The position numbers and the translations under genes were made by a program. From Pholis gunnellus (taxonomy: Eukaryota > Chordata > Actinopteri > Perciformes > Pholidae), in the NCBI GenBank assembly GCA_910591455.2, contig OU342820.1, forward strand, positions 2,952,441-3,016,440: a stretch of 64,000 bases of DNA, read 5' to 3'. Below, in pieces: positions 52,701-64,000 of this stretch (its first letter is position 1; each line of letters opens with the position of its first letter). The notes below the pieces were generated by a model. That model was given only the letters and a program-made list of their open reading frames with translations, had not been told where the DNA came from and ran no database searches.

Positions 52701-55550
52701 CACAGTCCGTGTCGCTGTGAAGAGGACCACTGACATTTTCAGCAAAGTGATATAATGTAGTTTGAGCTAACTTTCCCGTTCTTATTTTCAATTTATGGAA
52801 GTTGAAAAATAAAGAGACGTGTTTCAATGTGTTGTATGCCATTTGAGCTGCCCAGTAACATCCAGTCAAACTACTGAGTCATGGTCACTTCCCATAATAT
52901 GTTTAATAAGAGCCTTGGATTTCTGCTCAAAATATTCGTTTTATAATATTAGGTGACATCACACATTCAAACACCTTATTAATATACGATGTGTATAAAA
53001 TGTGAGAAATGATTATGTGAACTAAGTCAAATAAGCTAAAGTAAGATGTGTAACATTACTGTTTGGCATCTTCAAACACCAACCGTCATGTTTTCATCTA
53101 CGAAATGTTCATCTTTGATCCGTATTTGTTGGGGTTCAGCCTTTCAAAATCACAGTTCTCACTGAGGACAAAAACTGTTTGAGTTTTTACAGTTTTTGTA
53201 TGCTTTTTCAGGGAGGCACACACCTGTGTTAGCACCATTAATTACATTTATATAACCACGATAACACAAAATCATATTTTCCCATTTGTAATGCCAAGAA
53301 ATCGACCATTCGACGAATTAGATTTCTGAATAAAATGAGATCTGTGTCACATGAGAGCAAAGTAGAATCAGGACACATTTGCGAACAGAGTCTCAGTTCA
53401 GAGACACAGATGAGGACACACGCCGCACACACACGTACCGGATGTGAATGGGTTGATGGGTTTGGACACAATGCTGTTCTCTCTGGTCTTAAACCGCTCC
53501 ACTCGCTCTCTTTCTTCTGACTTGGACTCGAGTTGGCTGCTGCTCTTCTGTGCCTGCTTCTGCTTCTCATACGCCTGCAGAATTAGAAGAAAACACATGA
53601 GAGACAATCTTTCAGAAAGAAACAGCAAAGATTAAAGGGAATGCATCTGTATAAAACAAGGCATTAAGAATTTTTATGACAAAAACACAAAGAAATCTGT
53701 CAAATTTCACTCAAAAATGAGTTTCAGGTGATGAACAACGTAACATCAACACATTATTAACAGAGAACTGTGGCTGATGAACGCTCGTTCTCAACCAAAA
53801 TTGGAACTTTTCCAAAACGGCCTCCAGTCTGCCAGTATCACGCTGGCTTAGTGTTTCAGTGTGTGCGGGGTAGAGGGAGTTTTGGTAAAACAAAGACGTG
53901 AGCTTCCATGTGACGGTCAGGGGATGTGTGCCAGTAGAGTTAAGGAGCAGCAATGTGCTAACTTATTCTACGATCAAGCATCCGATCAGTCAGCATAGCG
54001 CTCAGCTGTATTCATGTTCAATTCCTCAGACCATGCAAAAACTGGGACAGACCAAGTCATTCTTTCACAGTTGTTGCTGTGATGCAGTTTTGTAGTTTGA
54101 AAAAAACAACAACTGGAAAGCGTTTTCTGTTGTTAAAGTGTCCCACTGTGGGCACACGTCTCTACAAAAACAACCGTGAACAATAGTGTGGACACAAGTC
54201 AAGTCTGCAGACGGTGTAGACGGAGACACAAGTACAGGGCTTACCTTCATCTTTTTGGCAGTTTCTGTCTTCTGGTGCAAAATGTATTCGAGAATGGCCT
54301 GTTTTTCATACATGAATCCATCTGGACTGAGCCCAGCAACAGAAACAAGACAACACTGTTTACATATGTGGTCACATGTCCGGGATATACAGCTCATCTG
54401 TGTTGTTTGAATGTTAACATACGTCATCACAGGATCCTGACAGGGCTGCAGGGACAGACAGCAGCAGTCAAAGTCTTTGATCGCATCTTTGCCCAGTCGG
54501 ATGCTCTGAGTCCCGTATCCAGACGCAGCTGAGCAGGAGGAGAGGCACACACGACATGGTGTAACGGTGTAATGGAAGATAAGACAAGAAATGCTGTCCA
54601 ACAATGAATGAATGAATGAATGAATGAATTGCCTTCGTTCCGTCTGCAATATCATTACAGTCAGTTCCACACAGTGAAATACATTCGTGGGATGTGTGAC
54701 GTTAGATACATTTCTAATTTAATCAACTTCTCATTGTTTACCTAAAAATAATAGACTAATAGTTTGACTCTAAAATGAAAGTTTGTGTGAGACGTCTGCC
54801 AAGCTGATCTTTGAGCGTCATTAAGACGACTACACATTCTGACTGAAAACTGAAAGTGAGAAACATAAAATAGGAATAGGGCCTTTGTGTTCTACTAGCT
54901 GAGATGCCACCCGCACATCAGGACTATGCAACATTCAAACACCGCAGGAACAGCCTGCAATTGGGGTTACGTGGACTAGCGGAGCCGGGAATCGAACCTC
55001 CTCTGATTGGAGGACGACCCTGCTCTACCACTGAGCCACAGTTGCATGTAATGGACATGTCCGCAAAGAAATCATTATGGTAGTTCAAGAAAAAAATGAA
55101 ACTATCTAGTCAGGTGAACGATGGGTACTTTTCTTTCACTGTAGAATGGGACCGCTTGAAGGCCTCACTAGACACATGAAGCAGCATCTTAAACAGAGAA
55201 GACTGAACCGAGTGAGAACATCTGTCGGACGTAAAACTGTGTCACACACAATAAATGAAACTACTGTCAGTGTCTGGCTCAACCTATCATTGAGGAAGAT
55301 GAGTTTCTGCCTTGAAACATGAGAAACCCAAACATCGTTCTGTCCTCCAGACACACATGGGGAGGAGCTGCTTTAAGTGGCCAAAGCAAGCCTGTTCTAA
55401 CAGGAAGTACAAGGAGTGTAAACGAGCTAACGCTAAATGTAAGTCAACAGTTAAAGAAAGCTAGCTTGACAGGTTCTCACCTGTATCTTTCCTTTTCTCA
55501 TGGTACGTGTAGACAGCTCCAGCCGTACAGTTCTTTCCATGGCGCGTCAT
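49734..55550 (-). CDS. nosip: Nitric oxide synthase-interacting protein, U-box E3 ligase
   Basis: NOSIP binds eNOS and nNOS, influences their location, and acts as an E3 ubiquitin ligase, for example on PP2A; it is nuclear and cytosolic. Coding exons in transcript order: 55550-55481, 54528-54423, 54326-54245, 53574-53439, 52392-52241, 51168-51052, 50336-50266, 50178-50070 and 49805-49734. They join without a frame break into 304 residues (301 in human). The start MTRHGKNCTAGAVYTYHEK is the family N-terminus. The split U-box is present: DFDCCCLSLQPCQDPV (42-57) with DGF.YE.QAILEYI, then LCPMSGRPIKM (187-197) and FTPLDSSLDRV, and the C-terminal TLECVEKLIKKDMIDPVSG. The region between is low complexity and Ser/Lys/Glu-rich, a likely coiled coil and nuclear-localisation segment. 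It ends GVDLRAKEARPVMQV. Confidence 0.96.
54604..54629. repeat. (GAAT)n tetranucleotide
   Basis: About six GAAT copies, in the first nosip intron just upstream (in transcript terms) of exon 54528-54423. Confidence 0.9.
54955..55050 (-). mobile_element. SINE head, minus strand
   Basis: On the minus strand the tRNA-like head reads tgtggctcagtggtagagc with B box ggttcgattcc, the same head as at 6.62 kb in less decayed form. It is short of the SINE body and tail. It lies in the first nosip intron. Lack of a full tRNA fold and similarity to the other copies argue against a tRNA gene. Confidence 0.7.
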
Positions 55551-55804
55551 TGTACTTCTACTTTATTTTGCTGGTCTGTAGGCGTTTAAAGAGAAATGTG
55601 GTGTTATTGTAGCAGGAAGCATTGATGCTAACACGCTAATATTAGCTGCTAAATGTGTACATACAAAAGACATGCACAGATTGTGTTCAGAAAACGTTGC
55701 ATTAGAAAAAAAAACAAAAAAGAGAGTTGTGGCTAGAGAACAGTTGAACAATTACGTTACCAGTGATGCTTGTGTAAATTTACGAAGCAAGCACCAAAAC
55801 ATCG

Positions 55805-55890
55805 ACACTTCTACTTCTACTTCTTCTTCTTCTTCTTCGTCGCCTTCTACAGCTTCCGCTCACTCCACTTCCTCCTCCTCTTTCTTCTTC
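55805..55890. repeat. Impure (CTT)n tract near the nosip promoter
   Basis: An impure ctt/cct tract lies about 250 bp upstream of the nosip start codon. Frames through it read as poly-Ser or poly-Phe and are not genes. No TATA box is seen upstream of nosip. Confidence 0.85.
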
Positions 55891-55899
55891 TTTTGCGTT

Positions 55900-58700
55900 T
55901 TATGGCAACTGGCATCCTTCATTTCGCACTACTGCCGCCTTGTGGTTTAAGTTACCCTACTGTCCCGTTATCGGTGTTGTATCAAAGACTGTTTCCCTCC
56001 CACACTCCCTCTCGATGTGTTTCCAAACCTAAACGGTTTAGGTTACATTGAGGCTAAACCCATAGCCTAACGTACCTCCGTACCTCTATAGAGGTAATGA
56101 GGGTTAAACCATCACCTTCACCCTCTATACTGTAAGAAAAGAAACTCAAGGCAATATAAACAGACACAAATTATTAGGATTTTAAAAGAGTGACACAGAT
56201 GAGATAGAAGATAAAGATGAGTTAAAATGAAACAAGACAAATGAAACAGGATAGAAAGAAAATGACAGGGCTGAATTTGAATGAATGGTGCCAGGTTTCA
56301 TGTCATAAATTGCAGTGGCAACGTTTGCACTCCTGATTTATTAAAAGAACTGAGAGTTTCAGATATGTGGTGCATTAAAACTGAATGCTGCTTGTCCTCG
56401 TTCAGCTTGGTCTCTGGGGACGGTAAGCAGACCGGTCCCAGACCATCTGAGAGGCCTGGACGGTTCAGTAGCAGAGCCTTACAAACCAACGGGGAAAGTT
56501 CATTCTTTCACACTTAGGAAGCCAGTGCAAAGATCTCAGAACTAGACGCATGTGATCTGGAATCCCAAACCCTTGTAACTTAAAGGGTTCAATGGGTATT
56601 TGGTTGCCGTTGTGCTGAACTGAATGCACAAGAAAAATACTGTGTTTTACCACCATATCAGATTGTGTATAACATCTTGGAACCAAAATGTTCCGTTTAA
56701 CACGTGAGCTAACGACAACAGTCAATTCATGTTTCGTAAATCTCACTGTAGCGTTCACAAGAAATATTTGCGGGAATGCTCAAAAGAAGTGTGAACCTCA
56801 CTGTGAGCCGAAAACATTTCTCTGAATGAGTTCTGCTTCTATAAACACAGACTACGTTGAACATTATTAGCCTAAGAGCTACAACAAAAGCAGTGAACCA
56901 TTCCTTTAAGGACACCATCAAAACTGTCTTCCATTTATAAAATGTCAATGTATAAGTTCAAGGATTATCATTACCCATTACTCAATGGGTAATGATAATA
57001 GGATAGTTACCTTTTGAAATGGAAAATTAAATGATCAATTTTTAACCCTGAAACTGTTGATCCTCCACCAAAAAGTCCTTAAATGTATGACACTATAACA
57101 TACTATGGTCTGTACTGTTGTGGTGCTCACAAAGTATAGCCTAACAGCAAACCATTCAGACTTAAGATAACACATTTGTAATGGCTGGCTGTTTTTTATT
57201 TGTATGACATTAAATACAAATATTCAAGCTGCCATGTGTCATTTGAAAATCTTTTCTCAAAGTTGAACGTAACTTCTTTTGTGCATTTGCATCAGGGACA
57301 TCAGTAAATGATCAACTTTCAGGTTGCTGGTAAGAAAAGTAGCAGTGCTGTTAGCAGGGCCTGTGTTTCCCGTACAAGTACTGTTTATTTCTGTGTCTGA
57401 ACAGCAGCATTTCCTGCCTATGTGACTGTGGATTTCCTGTTAGCAGACCCCTACACCCACTGCACACACAGCTCCAACTAACAGATGCACAGAGTGAACT
57501 GCTGCTGGCCCAACAGTGCATGTTTGCTGTAGGAAATATCATTCATGTGGAAATGACTGTCGACCTGCATACACTTTTACATAAGTAGAAAATAGACTGG
57601 TTCAAGGCACCTGAGGGCCTGCCTTGGTTCATCAGTCTCCTACAGTGGAAAGGAACCAAAAAAACATTCATATATTTCAGAAGCATGAATTTGTGTTTTG
57701 TCAACAAAATGAATAAGAACAAACAAATTCTCAGAACAAATAGACTCTCGACAAACATAATCAGGAAAGAGCCTCATCTTCTTGCACAGATAAACAAAGT
57801 ATATGAAGTCCCTGTTGACCCTGCAGCTATCACAGCAGCAGTTCCAGGACAGACCATACAAGGTCAGATTCAGGTTGTTGGGTTGCTATGGTGGCACAGT
57901 TCATAAAGTCCAGAGTTAATGATGTGGTGAGGGTGGTAAAGGATGCTATAGCAGATAATAAGTGGGGCTAGACCTCCTCCATAAACAACTATCCCCCATA
58001 GACAGCCCGCCCAGCAGTTATCAGGAGCAATTCTCTCTATCTGCACTCTTTGAACATGAGCCCGTCTCTATCGCTCCATCAGCACCCGGCCCACTAGCTC
58101 GCCATCACTTCCCATCCCGACGCCTGCTGCACATTCTTTCTGCGTTCAACACAAATCACCTTTATTGGCAACCAACTAATCAAGAACAGATCAGGGATAG
58201 CACACATTTTTAGAAAATCTGAAAAAGAAAATGTGAACGTACAGTATGTGCAATTCTGTTACACAGTCATGACTGTTATATGATTATTATGATTTGGTTC
58301 ATTGAGATGATCAGTCAAGCACCAAATGATGGGAAAAATGTAGAGAACCTGATGTAGATATGTCATTTTTCTTTCATGGATCAATTTGAGGAAGGTTACA
58401 GTCTCCTTATCGTTCTGTGCGTATCCAATGCTTTTGTTTGCATATATATATCTTTGATGATATGGATCATAAGTTAGCCTGCTGTAATATTAGTTCCATG
58501 CGAGTTGTCAGTTGTGTATTTCTGGCCACATGCTCCAAACAAATAGGAGGCATGCAATCATATAGAAAATCCAACTATTAAGAATAGCAACACTCAACCA
58601 AACAGCTGAACGAGTTGGTCAAAATAACACCATCTAATAACCTTCACATGTGGGGTTTGTCTAGAGTTTATAGCCTGTAGTCTTTCTCACCAGGGGCCTG
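55900..58700. other. Intergenic region upstream of nosip
   Basis: No supported gene. It contains a 16-bp perfect palindrome tacctctatagaggta (56081-56096) and the 16-bp-arm hairpin at 56964. A block at 56.49-56.57 kb (gccagtgcaaagatctcagaac) resembles LINE 3' sequences common in teleosts. The 83-codon frame at 57962-58213 shows no recognisable domain. Confidence 0.5.
56964..56999. repeat. 16-bp perfect inverted repeat, 4-nt loop
   Basis: The arms attatcattacccatt (56964-56979) and aatgggtaatgataat (56984-56999) are exact complements around actc. Confidence 0.93.
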
Positions 58701-58719
58701 TATGGTCTGTGTACATCTT

Positions 58720-59175
58720 GATGCTTTGTTTATTGGATACAATTCTCAGATGCATTCTCAGCATCTGGCACAACCCCCAGCACCGGGTCACAGGGGGCCG
58801 GTGGAGCGCTGGGTCTAACCTGTTTAACAGCAGCAACAAAAAGTTTGCTGATCCACCTGGAAGTCAAGGCGGTCCCCCCTGGATCAGACCCCAGGCACTG
58901 GGGATGCGTTGGCTGCAGAGAATGTGAGTTGCTACAGCTAACCGCTAACTGAAGGTCCATCTTCCTGCCCTCCTCCCAGTGAAGTTGTCTCCTGGCGGCA
59001 GAAGGACGGAAACTGAAATACGGGTCTTTCTCATTTCTGCCACTTTGTCCTCATGTTGGACTGAGGACAGACCGGATGCTGCAGTGACTCACTATCGCCT
59101 CTCGAGGAACAAGTAGTATGAGGAGACAGCTAGGGCTAGCTGGTTAGCATGCTCATTTCAGCAGCTATCTCTGCA
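58720..59175. mobile_element. Interspersed repeat, family C copy 2 (inverted)
   Basis: The reverse complement shares ggtctgatcc, caggttagacccagcg, ttctgccactttg-type and gctagctggttagcatgc words with 22.19-22.55 kb in the same order. A diverged copy without coding capacity. Confidence 0.55.
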
Positions 59176-59380
59176 GCACAATACATAGTCGTCTTTAATA
59201 TAATGTCAACACTGTAACCTCTTCATCTTCTGTTGATTCTGTGAATTCCCTTTTTGAATGTCTTCTTGTACATTGCCCCTTTAACATGAATACTGCCTGC
59301 ACACAACAGCTAATGTGCTCACATGCTGGGCAGCCCCCCTCTCCTAAGAACATGCTCCATTCGCATGGTGAATATTGTTA

Positions 59381-59662
59381 TTAAAGCTGGAATGCAGAAC
59401 TTTAACATACAAATGTACATCCATCACATCCAAGCCCTTTGTCACATTAGTTCACACAATGAACTTTTCTTAGAAAAGGTTCTGGAGTGGATGCTCCAGA
59501 TACAAAATAAACTCTGTGGAATAAGAACTAAAGACGAAAGAAATCGCACAGGAAAGCTTGAAGACAGTGGTCCTGGGGCTCTTATGAAGGCACCCGTCAT
59601 TGTTCGGTGTTATTCCTCTCACTGCCAGAGGGGGAGACAACATTTCTGATCTCCAGCTTTAA
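59381..59662. mobile_element. 282-bp MITE candidate with 11-bp terminal repeats
   Basis: The left end ttaaagctgga (59381-59391) and right end tccagctttaa (59652-59662) are exact complements. The 108-codon frame that covers the interior has no known domain. A target duplication is not evident. Confidence 0.55.
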
Positions 59663-60559
59663 AACCTCCGACATAGTTTCTGTGATCCGGCTGCGGCTGG
59701 TTAGCACGGTGTTACATTTATACTACAATTGAGGCGTGCGTTTGTATTTCCTGATCCACGCTTTATTCCAGGTGCACCATAACATTGTTTGCCAGGAGTT
59801 CAACGCCATGTGGCTGTCTCTGTATTCTTTTAAATGTGGGTAACAGCAGATCTCCTCAACCTCTCTCTTCAAAACAAGCATGTATTTATGTTTCTTCTTG
59901 GCAAACCAGCCAGAGGTATAAACGCCACCAAGTGGACTGCAGTGTGGAACGAAACTGGCACGCCTGCTGTATGTACAGTCTGCACAGTCACTAATAAACA
60001 CAGACGTCCTCATAGGATCCGTGCGGACACAACATTTAAGTCACGCTGACTAAAGTGGACATGTGTAAAGTATAAATGGACTTAAAACAGACTAAAAACA
60101 ACTCATCTTAATATAGAGTTGGCCGGGAGTTTGCGTGCTAGTCAGCCTTCGCCTGATATGTGATCTGTTAACCTGTGAGATGAACTAATACCTGAGGACA
60201 GAACGGAACAGTCTCGAGCATGGTCCTCAATACATGTGAGTGCTTCTATCAGTAACCAGTTTCACACACTGACTGACAAACTAAACGACGTATCAGTGAG
60301 ACTTGACACTAATCATACAGTGACGTAGATATGGCTAAGTAAAGTGAGTTTACATTTTTAAAATCAATAAACATAACAGACGTTAAGTATTGACCTTATC
60401 CTGACCTCTAGAATTAAACATCTGCATCTCTTTATCTCTCCCTGTCTCATTACCCCCCCCCCCCCTGGTTTCTGGGTGTTTGTTGTTAGTTTCCTGTCAC
60501 AGAGGAAGTGCCTCACCCTGCCGCCTGGCTCCCTATTGGCTCCAGATGAACAGTGATTT

Positions 60560-60759
60560 TGGGGGGCGAGAGAGTGAGGAGGGGACGGGGCAGCACAGAA
60601 GGATAGAAAGAGGGAGCAGGAGGAGGGAGACACAGGCACACGAGGGGGCTGAGGACAGAAGTCGGGCGACGAGTGCAGAGAAAGCTCCAAACAGATGAAT
60701 GAGAGCTGGAGAGAGCAGACGCTTCACTGCAAAGAGGAAATGGCTTCGTGTTGGAGGAG
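60560..60759 (+). other. Candidate first exon of an unidentified gene
   Basis: A purine-rich, GC-richer stretch ends in a perfect donor, GGAGGAG|GTAAGT, at 60759. An ATG at 60740-60742 reads MASCWRR into the donor. In human the gene after NOSIP is PRRG2, so a prrg2-like or other neighbour could begin here, but no diagnostic domain is in the window. The call rests on the donor and composition. Confidence 0.4.
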
Positions 60760-62880
60760 GTAAGTATGAAAACAGAGAAATAAACTCAATGTATACTCAT
60801 TGGTTTTACTTTTTTATTTATCTTTTGTTTAACGTAATTCTTCATTAAAAACATGTTTTTCAGTCCTGTTGCCTATTACTGAGTTACAAATATCTTGAAA
60901 GTAACTTGATGTTTTTTCACTAGTTTTAACGAGTAAGATATTTTTAGGATTCAGAAAGTGACTTGATGACTTGTTGTAGTGTAATCTCATACTTCTAGTG
61001 TGCTGCTAGTCCTCTTTCATGCCTTTCTTGGTCTGGTCACTCCCAATCCTTGTACCAGTGTCTTGGTACCACAGAGACGCTGGACAGGTTTGGGGGGGGC
61101 TGTGCTAAGGACTGCGGGTGCTGTTGTGAAGCATTATCTCCTGCTGAGTCTTTCCTTTAGCATTGATCTGTCTATCTGCATTTGTAAATAATGATTTAGA
61201 AACAATGTCTATTTTCTGTTATGCTCTTTGAATTTGTGTCCAAACATCACCGTACTAAAGTTAGAGGATGGCGTGGTGTTTGTGATGGATGTCTCTCTCC
61301 CTCTCTCTCTCTTACTATCACCACGATGGTACGGTGTGAAGAATGAATGTAACATTAACGCAGAGAGGATATTCAGAAGGCAATCAATAAATGAATAAAA
61401 AAAACAAAAGATCTTTGCGTGTTTTTCATGAGAGTTTCACATCAAACACTCTTCATCAGGACTCTGTGTGTGAATATATCCCGCTACAATCCTGAGGTAT
61501 TGTCTCTCTACGTTCTTGTTTTGAGTGCAGTGTAAATATGACAGCTTTTATGTCACTTGTTTTTATTGTAAATAGTTCAGAACACATGTAATGTAAACTC
61601 AATGAACAGACAACACATCCACTTGATAAGGCACCTGATTTCCCAAAGTCACAATTTCAGTCATAATTCAGTCAAATTCATTCAAAGCTGTGGAAAGTTA
61701 AATCTTGTTAATTTTGCCTGGTTTCTGTTATGTATTGTCCAAAATAAATTGGTTTGAGTCGGACAAACAGAAGCTCAGCTGGTGCAGCAAGCCGCTTCAG
61801 CACATTGCTCCGTAAAGAGTCCTCACTCTCTCATATCATTGAATCCACTGACAGGATGTAATGGTCCACATGAGCAAGTGCACTTTGATTTACTTTGCTC
61901 TGTGCTTCATTTGGCTTTTTATATTTAGCATGGGCCTGTTCAATTGTTGATTGGTCATTCTGTGATCTGATGATCTGACTTCATGATAATAATAAAGTTG
62001 AAGTACATCTGGCAGCAGGGCCTTGATGCGTAATACTCTGAGACAGTTTAAGATGAAAGTTCTGTACATGTAATGAAGGCACATTTACAGTATAAATCAG
62101 TGCTACACATGGTTCTGTTTTAAAGATCTCTCTAATGAAAGTAGACATGCCCTGAATCAAATCTGCACGTGCTGATCTGATATTTACCGATATAATATAT
62201 GTCAGTCCTTTAGCATCTGTTGAAAGAAATACTTGGTATTTAAGGGCATAATTGATCTGAAACAGATCAATTATGTGAATCAGCCCCAAATCACTCCATC
62301 TGCTTTGATCAGGTTTATCCCATTACTTATTGTTTTACATCAAAGAAATAATGATTGTCAGTGGGGAATCAGAATCTCATTGAGATTTCAAGAAAACAGA
62401 CTGAATATTTCCGATGAATTCAGGAACAGTGATCCTGTGATCCAGGGTGAGTAATCTGACCTGTGATCAGCCTGCAGGCTGTTCATTTTAGCTGGGAACG
62501 GCAGGCAGCCCAACACAACAGACCGACAGGCCTGGAGGGGCATCTAGTGGAGCGTTGTTTCTACTACAGCAGGCATTCGGCCAATCCCATTGTAGCTCAT
62601 TCACTATAGCAACAATGTGTAAATGTCATGTAGTGTAGTTTGTTTTTACTGTTTGGTGATCATAAACTTACTCTATTCATAACAACTCGGAAAAGTTGTG
62701 TTTTTCAGACATAAATCGAGCTGCCTTCATATAGAAATAAGTCAAACCAACTTAAAGTGGTCGTGGTTTTAGGTTTTTCTTGAAAGCAGAATCTCTAAAC
62801 AAGAGGCAGAAACACATTATTCATCTATCTATGCACTTGAATGTCCTCCTCTTAATAGGCCGACTCTCTTCATATTCCTA
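60760..62880. other. Possible first-intron sequence, no gene recognised
   Basis: AT-rich DNA holds a short (TC)n at about 61291-61311 and the hairpin at 62247-62275. No repeat family or coding region is recognised. It would be intron 1 if the candidate exon ending at 60759 is real. Confidence 0.45.
62247..62275. repeat. 13-bp perfect inverted repeat, 3-nt loop
   Basis: The arms cataattgatctg (62247-62259) and cagatcaattatg (62263-62275) are exact complements around aaa. Confidence 0.93.
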
Positions 62881-62884
62881 CAGT

Positions 62885-63025
62885 ATGAATCATGCGTTCT
62901 CCGTGAGAGCGCCGGGTATCGGTGTGACGCCCCTCCCCGTGCTCAGGACCGTGGAGCCTGCGCACACAGACAGGGACAGAAGACAGCGGCGGTCCGGTCG
63001 AAAGTCGCCGAAACACACAAACGAG
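62885..63025 (+). other. Candidate first coding exon in a CpG-rich block
   Basis: An ATG at 62885 opens 47 codons, rich in Arg, Pro, Thr and Ser, up to a donor-like ACGAG|GTACGA at 63025. The 62.9-63.3 kb block is clearly CpG-rich compared with its surroundings, as expected of a vertebrate promoter. I do not recognise the peptide. It may instead be untranslated sequence or an alternative promoter of the gene suggested at 60.7 kb. Confidence 0.35.
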
Positions 63026-63339
63026 GTACGAAGCAGTTTGATTTGAGTTGACCCCCGTGTGTCCCCTGTGTGATCCGCTCTTTCACGGCGCTGGATCGTG
63101 TTTGTGAACTTATCAGGAACTCTTTCCGTGAAGGTTGAAGAGTGTTGTCTTTCCCACAGAAATCCCTCCGGAGAGTCATTGTAGCGTTCGTTGACACCGT
63201 CGGTGGTCTTTCTTAGTTAGTCCCGAGTAGGAAACTCTTCACATGAGTTATGAAAGAGAACGCAGTCGTGTTGGTATTTCCTGGTGCTTGTGGCGGGCTC
63301 TCGCCGACCGGTTCCCGTCCCGGTCAGGTAACCTCTTCC

Positions 63340-63377
63340 TCCTCCTTCTTCTTCTTCTTCTTCTTCTTCTTCTTCTT
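63340..63377. repeat. (TTC)n trinucleotide
   Basis: A TTC tract after the CpG-rich block. Frames through it read as poly-Phe, or poly-Glu on the minus strand, and are not genes. Confidence 0.92.
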
Positions 63378-63809
63378 GACTTCTTCTTCGCGCCCCTATA
63401 TTGTGACGCTTAGTTACCATTCAGGGTATCCTGTCTACTCATTGTTACCGGCCCTTGTTGTTTCTACTCCATGCTGAACTGAATGTGAAAGTCTTGTCCT
63501 TATCGTCTGAGCCCAGTGCTGCCTGCTGCCGCGCTTTCTTGGTTCTCTTCCATACAATGCCCTGCCCTTGATTTTTAAAGTTAAATATATATAGATATCT
63601 ATGTTTTCTTTTTTAACAGCTTGGTTGGCAGGTTCATCCTCTCCCTCATTACCCAGAATTATCAAATGAGCACCAGTGCCTTGTCTTGACTGAAGGATTA
63701 AGAGTGTACAGAGTCTCTACAGACTTTGATTTGAAAGCAAAAATAACTTTCATGGATAAGTTTCAGACTCCACGCTTGCAGAAATGCACAATACCTCGTG
63801 GTGAACGTT

Positions 63810-63990
63810 GTGAAACGATTGGTAAGGTTTAGGCAAAGAAACGGCTTGGTTAACGTGAGAAAAAAAGATCATGGTTTGTGTCAAAACAGTAACGCTCCGG
63901 CACAAGGTAACGATCGTAACAATGTAACATCCTTAAATACATACCAACAGGACTTCAGTAACAATAGAAACAATGTCACCTAACAAGCGT
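63810..63990. mobile_element. Interspersed repeat fragment
   Basis: The words ggtaaggtttaggcaaagaaac, cttggttaacgtgag, aaagatcatggtttgtgtc and aacgtaacatc-like runs match a repeat frequent in teleost genomes, recognised from memory. It continues to near the window edge. Confidence 0.5.
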
Positions 63991-64000
63991 AATCTCAGCA

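Noticed and set aside
54065..54670. 201-codon minus-strand frame containing nosip-like sequence
   Set aside because: It reads through introns. The nosip parts are exons 54528-54423 and 54326-54245 with clear splice sites.
54990..55047. Possible tRNA gene on the minus strand
   Set aside because: It has A-box and B-box-like words, but they are the head of a SINE that recurs at 6.6 and 10.5 kb, and a complete cloverleaf is not formed.
57962..58213. 83-codon plus-strand open frame
   Set aside because: No homology recognised, no promoter or splice signals; length is within chance expectation.
59723..60013. 96-codon minus-strand open frame
   Set aside because: No recognised domain and no splice context; possibly repeat-derived, but support is insufficient.

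Overview
The window is vertebrate nuclear DNA, most likely from a ray-finned (teleost) fish. Genes are split into many exons with GT-AG introns. The intervening DNA is full of microsatellites, minisatellites, tRNA-derived SINE pieces, short inverted-repeat elements and decayed LINE fragments of types common in teleosts. Species cannot be read from the sequence, and repeat family names below come from memory, not a search.

Layout: (1) 1-13.6 kb, minus strand: mettl22, a protein methyltransferase of the METTL22/KIN17-methyltransferase family. Eight coding exons are visible (284 residues); the C-terminal exons lie off the left edge. (2) About 14.6-39.9 kb, plus strand: abat, mitochondrial GABA transaminase. 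Fifteen coding exons join without a frame break into 500 residues, the length of the human enzyme, with two probable non-coding 5' exons. mettl22 and abat are head to head across roughly 1 kb that holds a YY1-like site and a poly(A)-tailed repeat. (3) About 41.1-49.2 kb, plus strand: rcn3, an ER-lumen EF-hand protein of the CREC family (318 residues, six EF-hands, HDEL end). (4) 49.3-55.6 kb, minus strand: nosip, the U-box protein that interacts with nitric oxide synthase (nine coding exons, 304 residues), tail to tail with rcn3. (5) 55.7-64 kb: mostly intergenic and repeat-rich, with two candidate first exons of unidentified plus-strand genes near 60.7 and 63.0 kb.

The most interesting observation is in rcn3. 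After the coding exon ending at 45077 there are two possible last coding exons, 46108-46215 and 48830-48937. Both are exactly 108 nt, enter in the same phase, encode 35 residues and end in HDEL plus stop. They align without gaps but are strongly diverged. The upstream one has a poor splice acceptor and the downstream one a good pyrimidine tract. Choosing between them would change the sixth EF-hand loop and the C-terminal helix while keeping ER retention. A second pattern is the repeated placement of microsatellites directly at abat splice junctions: about 590 nt of CT at one acceptor, and GT or CA tracts at three donors.

The four genes do not form a pathway. They are ordinary neighbours: mettl22 with abat, and rcn3 with nosip, are also neighbours in human, but on two different chromosomes.
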